In this document: one piece after another, positions 60,494-64,000 of the stretch | How the letters are laid out: each line of letters opens with the position of its first letter | Position numbering within the stretch: the first letter of the stretch is position 1 | Assembly (NCBI RefSeq): GCF_904846285.1 | Contig: NZ_CAJHAD010000007.1 | Location: 1 to 64,000, forward strand | DNA from: Psychrobacter immobilis | GTDB taxonomy: Bacteria; Pseudomonadota; Gammaproteobacteria; Pseudomonadales; Moraxellaceae | Reading direction: 5' to 3' | Length of the DNA: 64,000 nt | Translations under genes and position numbers: made by a program | The notes under the pieces: model-generated | What the model saw: only the letters and a program-made list of their open reading frames with translations | What the model was told of the DNA's origin: nothing | Databases searched by the model: none

Positions 60494-60687
60494 GAGTCGC
60501 CTCGTTGTTTCTCGTTAATCAAAGTCTGAAGCTGAGCAATCGCACGACGATTGACACGTACTTCATGGGTATTCCCCAACTGACCGGTTGCTTTAGCCAT
60601 ACGAATACGGAAAGCATCAAGTTGCTTTTCATCAAGTAACTGAGTCAGTTCTTCTAATGATTTATCACGTAATTCACTGATCTTCAT
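60490..60687 (-). CDS. rpmC: 50S ribosomal protein L29
   Basis: 65 aa helical hairpin at the peptide exit site. [18 protein letters not shown] start and the [16 protein letters not shown] core are family marks. The ATG overlaps the rplP stop by one base (TAATG). Confidence 0.97.
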
Positions 60688-61100
60688 TACATTATCGTCC
60701 GCTTAACAATGGTAGTTTTAAAGGGCAGTTTTGCTGCTGCAAGCGTTAAGGCTTCGCGAGCAAGCTCTTCTGATACCCCTTCAAGTTCATATAGTATTTT
60801 ACCAGGTTTGACTTCGCATACCCAATATTCTACAGGACCTTTACCTTTACCCATACGTACTTCTAATGGCTTGTTGGTAATTGGTTTGTCTGGGAATACA
60901 CGAATCCAGATTTTACCGCCACGCTTAATTTTACGAGTGATGGTACGACGTGCTGCTTCAATTTGACGGGCAGTCATACGACCACGAGTCAAAGATTTTA
61001 GACCAATTTGTCCGAATGCAACGGTGCTTCCACGATGAGCTAGCCCAGTGTTACGACCTTTATGCATTTTACGAAACTTGGTACGTTTTGGCTGTAACAT
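60687..61100 (-). CDS. rplP: 50S ribosomal protein L16
   Basis: 137 aa, near the A-site tRNA elbow. [17 protein letters not shown] start, [25 protein letters not shown] (split) and [12 protein letters not shown] signature. It also carries the Arg residue region (around 80) hydroxylated by RoxA in some species. It follows rpsC by 3 bases. Confidence 0.98.
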
Positions 61101-61103
61101 AGT

Positions 61104-61832
61104 TTAACCTCTGTCTGTGTTTCGACGGTTTCCGTTTCCACGACCACGGCGTTTTGGCGCACGAGTCTGCTCTTCTTTAACGGGGTTATAAACGCTGTTC
61201 ATACCGTCAAGGATTTCGCCACGGAAGATCCAAACTTTTACACCGATGGTGCCATAAGTGGTTTCCGCACGTACTGACGAATAGTCAATATCGGCGCGTA
61301 GTGTATGCAGTGGCACACGACCTTCACGGTACCATTCAGTACGAGCAATCTCAGCACCGCCAAGACGGCCAGACAACTCAACTTTAATACCTTTAGCACC
61401 AGAACGCATGCTGTTTTGTACCGCGCGCTTCATTGCACGGCGGAACATCACACGACGCTCAAGCTGACTTGCGATACCTTGTGCTACTAAATGAGCATCA
61501 AGATCAGGCGAGGTGATTTCTTCAATATTGACCTGAGCAGGTACGCCCATAATTTTGGTCAATTCTTTTTGAAGTCTTTCAATATCTTCGCCTTTCTTAC
61601 CGATAACAATACCAGGACGCGCAGTGGCGATGGTAATCTTAGCAGCACCAGTAGGACGCTCAATCATGATATTGCTAATCATAGCATTATCTAGTTTTTT
61701 GCGTAGATACTCGCGTACTTGGATGTCATTGATCAGGTATTCTGAGTATTGTTTAGGGTTAGCATACCAGTTTGCGTTATGCTTTTTGACAACACCAAGA
61801 CGAATTCCGATTGGATGTACTTTTTGTCCCAT
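61104..61832 (-). CDS. rpsC: 30S ribosomal protein S3
   Basis: 242 aa. KH domain with the [11 protein letters not shown] turn (about residue 78) and the C-terminal [19 protein letters not shown] signature. The basic Arg/Gly tail ([15 protein letters not shown]) is longer and richer than in E. coli S3 (233 aa). Confidence 0.98.
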   Translation of the reverse strand: MGQKVHPIGIRLGVVKKHNANWYANPKQYSEYLINDIQVREYLRKKLDNAMISNIMIERPTGAAKITIATARPGIVIGKKGEDIERLQKELTKIMGVPAQVNIEEITSPDLDAHLVAQGIASQLERRVMFRRAMKRAVQNSMRSGAKGIKVELSGRLGGAEIARTEWYREGRVPLHTLRADIDYSSVRAETTYGTIGVKVWIFRGEILDGMNSVYNPVKEEQTRAPKRRGRGNGNRRNTDRG

Positions 61833-61835
61833 AAC

Positions 61836-62165
61836 TTATTCTCCTACCTTTATAGTGATGTGACAAGTACGCTTACTGATACGATCAGCGCGACCTTTAG
61901 CACGTGGTAGGATACGTTTTAGCGTAATGCCTTCATCAACGTAGATGGTTGATACTTTAAGCGTATCAATATCTAAACCGTTATTGTGTTCGGCATTGGC
62001 GATGGCTGAGTCAAGACATTTCTTAACGAACACAGCGCCTTTTTTATTACTATACGTTAGGATATCCAAAGCACGCTCGATAGATTTGCCGCGAACTTCA
62101 TCAGCAACGAGTCTAACTTTTTGTGCCGAAATGGCGGCACCGCGTAATTTTGCAGTTACTTCCAT
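61836..62165 (-). CDS. rplV: 50S ribosomal protein L22
   Basis: 109 aa lining the exit tunnel. [20 protein letters not shown] start, [16 protein letters not shown], and the tunnel hairpin ending [21 protein letters not shown] at 62165 is chosen (AAGGTG 7 bases before); the frame continues into rpsS but homologues start here. Confidence 0.97.
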   Translation of the reverse strand: MEVTAKLRGAAISAQKVRLVADEVRGKSIERALDILTYSNKKGAVFVKKCLDSAIANAEHNNGLDIDTLKVSTIYVDEGITLKRILPRAKGRADRISKRTCHITIKVGE

Positions 62166-62175
62166 GGTAAGCACC

Positions 62176-62451
62176 TTATTTCTTAGCTTTTCTGTCAATG
62201 CCATGACCACGATACGTACGAGTCGGGGCAAATTCACCTAGTTTATGACCAACCATCTGTTCGCTCACGATAACCGGTACATGAGTACGGCCATTGTGAA
62301 CAGATAAAGTTAGGCCAACCATTTGTGGCAAAATCATCGAGCGGCGCGACCAAGTCTTAATTGGTTTGCGTGAGTTGGTGTCTAATGCATTCTCAACTTT
62401 AGCAAACAAGTGCGCGTCTATGAATGGACCTTTTTTCAATGAACGAGGCAT
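62176..62451 (-). CDS. rpsS: 30S ribosomal protein S19
   Basis: 91 aa head protein. [16 protein letters not shown] start, [16 protein letters not shown] and the [15 protein letters not shown] signature. Between rplB and rplV in S10 order. Confidence 0.98.
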   Translation of the reverse strand: MPRSLKKGPFIDAHLFAKVENALDTNSRKPIKTWSRRSMILPQMVGLTLSVHNGRTHVPVIVSEQMVGHKLGEFAPTRTYRGHGIDRKAKK

Positions 62452-62463
62452 GAAATTCTTCCT

Positions 62464-63291
62464 TTATTTCTTCTTGGCGCGGCGGCGGATGATCATACTG
62501 TCAGTACGCTTATTATGACGCGTTTTAAGTCCTTTAGACTTCTGACCCCAAGGGCTGGTTGGATGGCGACCTTTGTTACGACCTTCACCACCACCATGTG
62601 GGTGATCAACCGGGTTCATAGCAACACCACGAACAGAAGGACGAACACCACGCCAACGTGAAGCACCGGCTTTACCAAGTGATTTCAAGTTGTTTTCAGT
62701 GTTAGAAACTTCGCCAATAACAGCACGGCAATTCACGTGTACACGGCGAGTTTCGCCAGAACGTAGACGTAGAATAGCATAAATACCGTCACGACCTAGT
62801 AATTGAACGCTGGCACCCGCAGAACGAGCAATCTGTGCACCTTTACCGATTTTAAGTTCGATATTGTGAATCACAGTACCCAATGGGATGTTTTTCAGCG
62901 GTAAACAGTTACCTGGACGGATTGGAGAGTTTTCGCCTGACATAACGGTATCGCCCACTGCTTGCTTTTTAGCAGCAATGATATAGCGACGTTCGCCGTC
63001 AGCGTACTTAAGTAAAGCAATGTGCGCAGTACGGTTAGGATCGTATTCAATACGCTCTACCGTGGCTGGGATATTGTCTTTAGTACGTTTAAAATCGATA
63101 ATACGATAATGCTGCTTATGACCACCACCGATGTGACGAGTCGTGATGCGACCATTATTGTTACGACCACCAGTTTTACTTTTTGATTCGAGAAGCGCTG
63201 CAAAAGGACGACCTTTGTAAAGGTGTGGATGCACCACTTTTTCAACAAAACGACGGCCTGGTGATGTTGGCTTTGCTTTTACGATAGGCAT
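62464..63291 (-). CDS. rplB: 50S ribosomal protein L2
   Basis: 275 aa, needed for subunit joining and peptidyl transfer. The N-terminal [13 protein letters not shown]-like block (here [19 protein letters not shown], about 42-60), then the [16 protein letters not shown] signature with the conserved active-region histidine (about 230) and a basic tail ending [13 protein letters not shown]. Confidence 0.98.
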   Translation of the reverse strand: MPIVKAKPTSPGRRFVEKVVHPHLYKGRPFAALLESKSKTGGRNNNGRITTRHIGGGHKQHYRIIDFKRTKDNIPATVERIEYDPNRTAHIALLKYADGERRYIIAAKKQAVGDTVMSGENSPIRPGNCLPLKNIPLGTVIHNIELKIGKGAQIARSAGASVQLLGRDGIYAILRLRSGETRRVHVNCRAVIGEVSNTENNLKSLGKAGASRWRGVRPSVRGVAMNPVDHPHGGGEGRNKGRHPTSPWGQKSKGLKTRHNKRTDSMIIRRRAKKK

Positions 63292-63302
63292 GAGTGTAAT
63301 CC

Positions 63303-63653
63303 TTATTCGTTGTTCGCTGTTTCACTAGTAGAAGCAGTCGTTTTTGCGACGTCTTCACCAGCATCAGCCATTTGTACATCTTGACCAGCTTTTAAGGTAA
63401 CGTAGGCTTTTTTATAGTCATTACGACGGCCGATGTTCTTACCAAAACGCTTTGTCTTACCTTTAACATTCAATGTGTTTACTTTTAAAACTTCAACACC
63501 TTCGAACATCATCTCAACTGCTTTTTTGACTTCAAGCTTAGTAGCGTTAGAGTCAATTTTAAATACCTGCACACCAAGTGAATCGCCAAGCATTTGAGAT
63601 TTCTCTGAGAATACAGGTCCTCTTAGGATCTGATAAAGTCTTGCGTTATTCAT
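63303..63653 (-). CDS. rplW: 50S ribosomal protein L23
   Basis: 116 aa. Exit-site protein that docks trigger factor and [19 protein letters not shown] start, [23 protein letters not shown] (split) and the [14 protein letters not shown] signature. It has an unusual acidic C-terminal tail of about 20 residues ([19 protein letters not shown]) beyond the E. coli length (100 aa). The ATG overlaps the rplD stop by four bases. Confidence 0.97.
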   Translation of the reverse strand: MNNARLYQILRGPVFSEKSQMLGDSLGVQVFKIDSNATKLEVKKAVEMMFEGVEVLKVNTLNVKGKTKRFGKNIGRRNDYKKAYVTLKAGQDVQMADAGEDVAKTTASTSETANNE

Positions 63654-64000
63654 GCTAGTGCTTCCTCAAATTGTTTCGCAGCTTCAACTGACATGATTAC
63701 TTTATCAAAAGCAATCAAGCTCACTGGATCCACTTCGTTTGTACCAAGTACATTGACGTGTGGAATGTTGCGAGCCGCTAAGTATAAGTTTTCGTCAACT
63801 TCTTTGGTGACGATTAGTGCACGAGGTGCGCCTAAGTCATTTAACTTTGCAATCAGCTCTTTGGTCTTAGGGCCAGAAACACTTAGCTCTTCAACCAAAA
63901 TTAGACGATCTTGACGAATCAATTCGGCTAGGATGCACTGCATCGCACCGCGATACATTTTACGGTTAACTTTCTGTGACCAATCTTGTGGTTTAGCCGC
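63650..64000 (-). CDS. rplD: 50S ribosomal protein L4, C-terminal part (cut by window edge)
   Basis: The frame is open to the right edge of the window; upstream of the Met at 63958 it reads [14 protein letters not shown], which matches the middle of L4, so the Met is internal. The visible ~116 residues hold the [19 protein letters not shown] block and the ALIV-strand region. L4 is about 200 aa; in E. coli it also represses the S10 operon. Confidence 0.95.
   Translation of the reverse strand, partial: AAKPQDWSQKVNRKMYRGAMQCILAELIRQDRLILVEELSVSGPKTKELIAKLNDLGAPRALIVTKEVDENLYLAARNIPHVNVLGTNEVDPVSLIAFDKVIMSVEAAKQFEEALA

Overview
This window looks like chromosomal core sequence from a gammaproteobacterium of the Moraxellaceae, most likely a Psychrobacter. 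That assignment is inference. It rests on moderate-to-low G+C, the protein style of the ribosomal, GroEL and ilv genes, a three-subunit pnt transhydrogenase, a noncatalytic PyrC homologue beside pyrB, and the DUF2069-wrbA-yihY neighbourhood. No phage, insertion sequence, CRISPR array, tRNA or rRNA gene was recognised inside the window. The left edge does carry two near-consensus promoters firing leftward out of the window.

Layout. Positions 1-8 kb hold small housekeeping and hypothetical genes: pssA and rlmJ (overlapping), a 2OG-Fe(II) oxygenase, dapE flanked by two lipoproteins, a GyrI-like protein, iscX and a thioesterase. Positions 8-17.3 kb hold the pntAA-pntAB-pntB transhydrogenase operon, yaaA, groES-groEL with a heat-shock type promoter, a DUF3108 protein and DUF2069-wrbA. 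Positions 17.5-26 kb hold a YihY membrane protein with a long tail, a large secreted M66-type metalloprotease lipoprotein with a proline-rich tandem repeat and a ricin-like domain, a DUF2254 membrane protein and a CPA1 sodium/proton antiporter. Positions 25.7-28.6 kb hold a pyrimidine operon (pyrB, an inactive pyrC homologue, and a translationally overlapped DUF2127 protein). Positions 29-35 kb hold fbp, a TrmH-family methyltransferase, a JmjC-like oxygenase with duplicated N-terminal repeats, etfBA and a cold-shock gene with a long leader. Positions 36-40 kb hold ilvI-ilvH-ilvC. Positions 40.8-51 kb hold DUF4124, nnr/queG (divergent), kbp, fabD-fabG-acpP, rpmF, yceD, epmC and yciO.

From 51.1 kb to the right end the minus strand carries the S10-spc-alpha ribosomal clusters, read right to left: rplD (cut by the window edge), rplW, rplB, rpsS, rplV, rpsC, rplP, rpmC, rpsQ; then rplN, rplX, rplE, rpsN, rpsH, rplF, rplR, rpsE, rpmD, rplO, secY, rpmJ; then rpsM, rpsK, rpsD, rpoA, rplQ. 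rpmD and rpmJ are short genes read directly from the sequence. Promoters are visible before rplN and rpsM. Two consecutive stem-loops, one with a terminator-like uridine run, lie unexpectedly between rpsH and rplF.

Most of the window is ordinary core genome and I do not see a clear new multi-gene system. The best leads are the hairpins inside the spc operon, the M66/ricin lipoprotein, the JmjC protein with duplicated helical repeats, the pyrC'-DUF2127 coupling, the altered yceD-rpmF-fab arrangement and several perfect inverted repeats upstream of genes.
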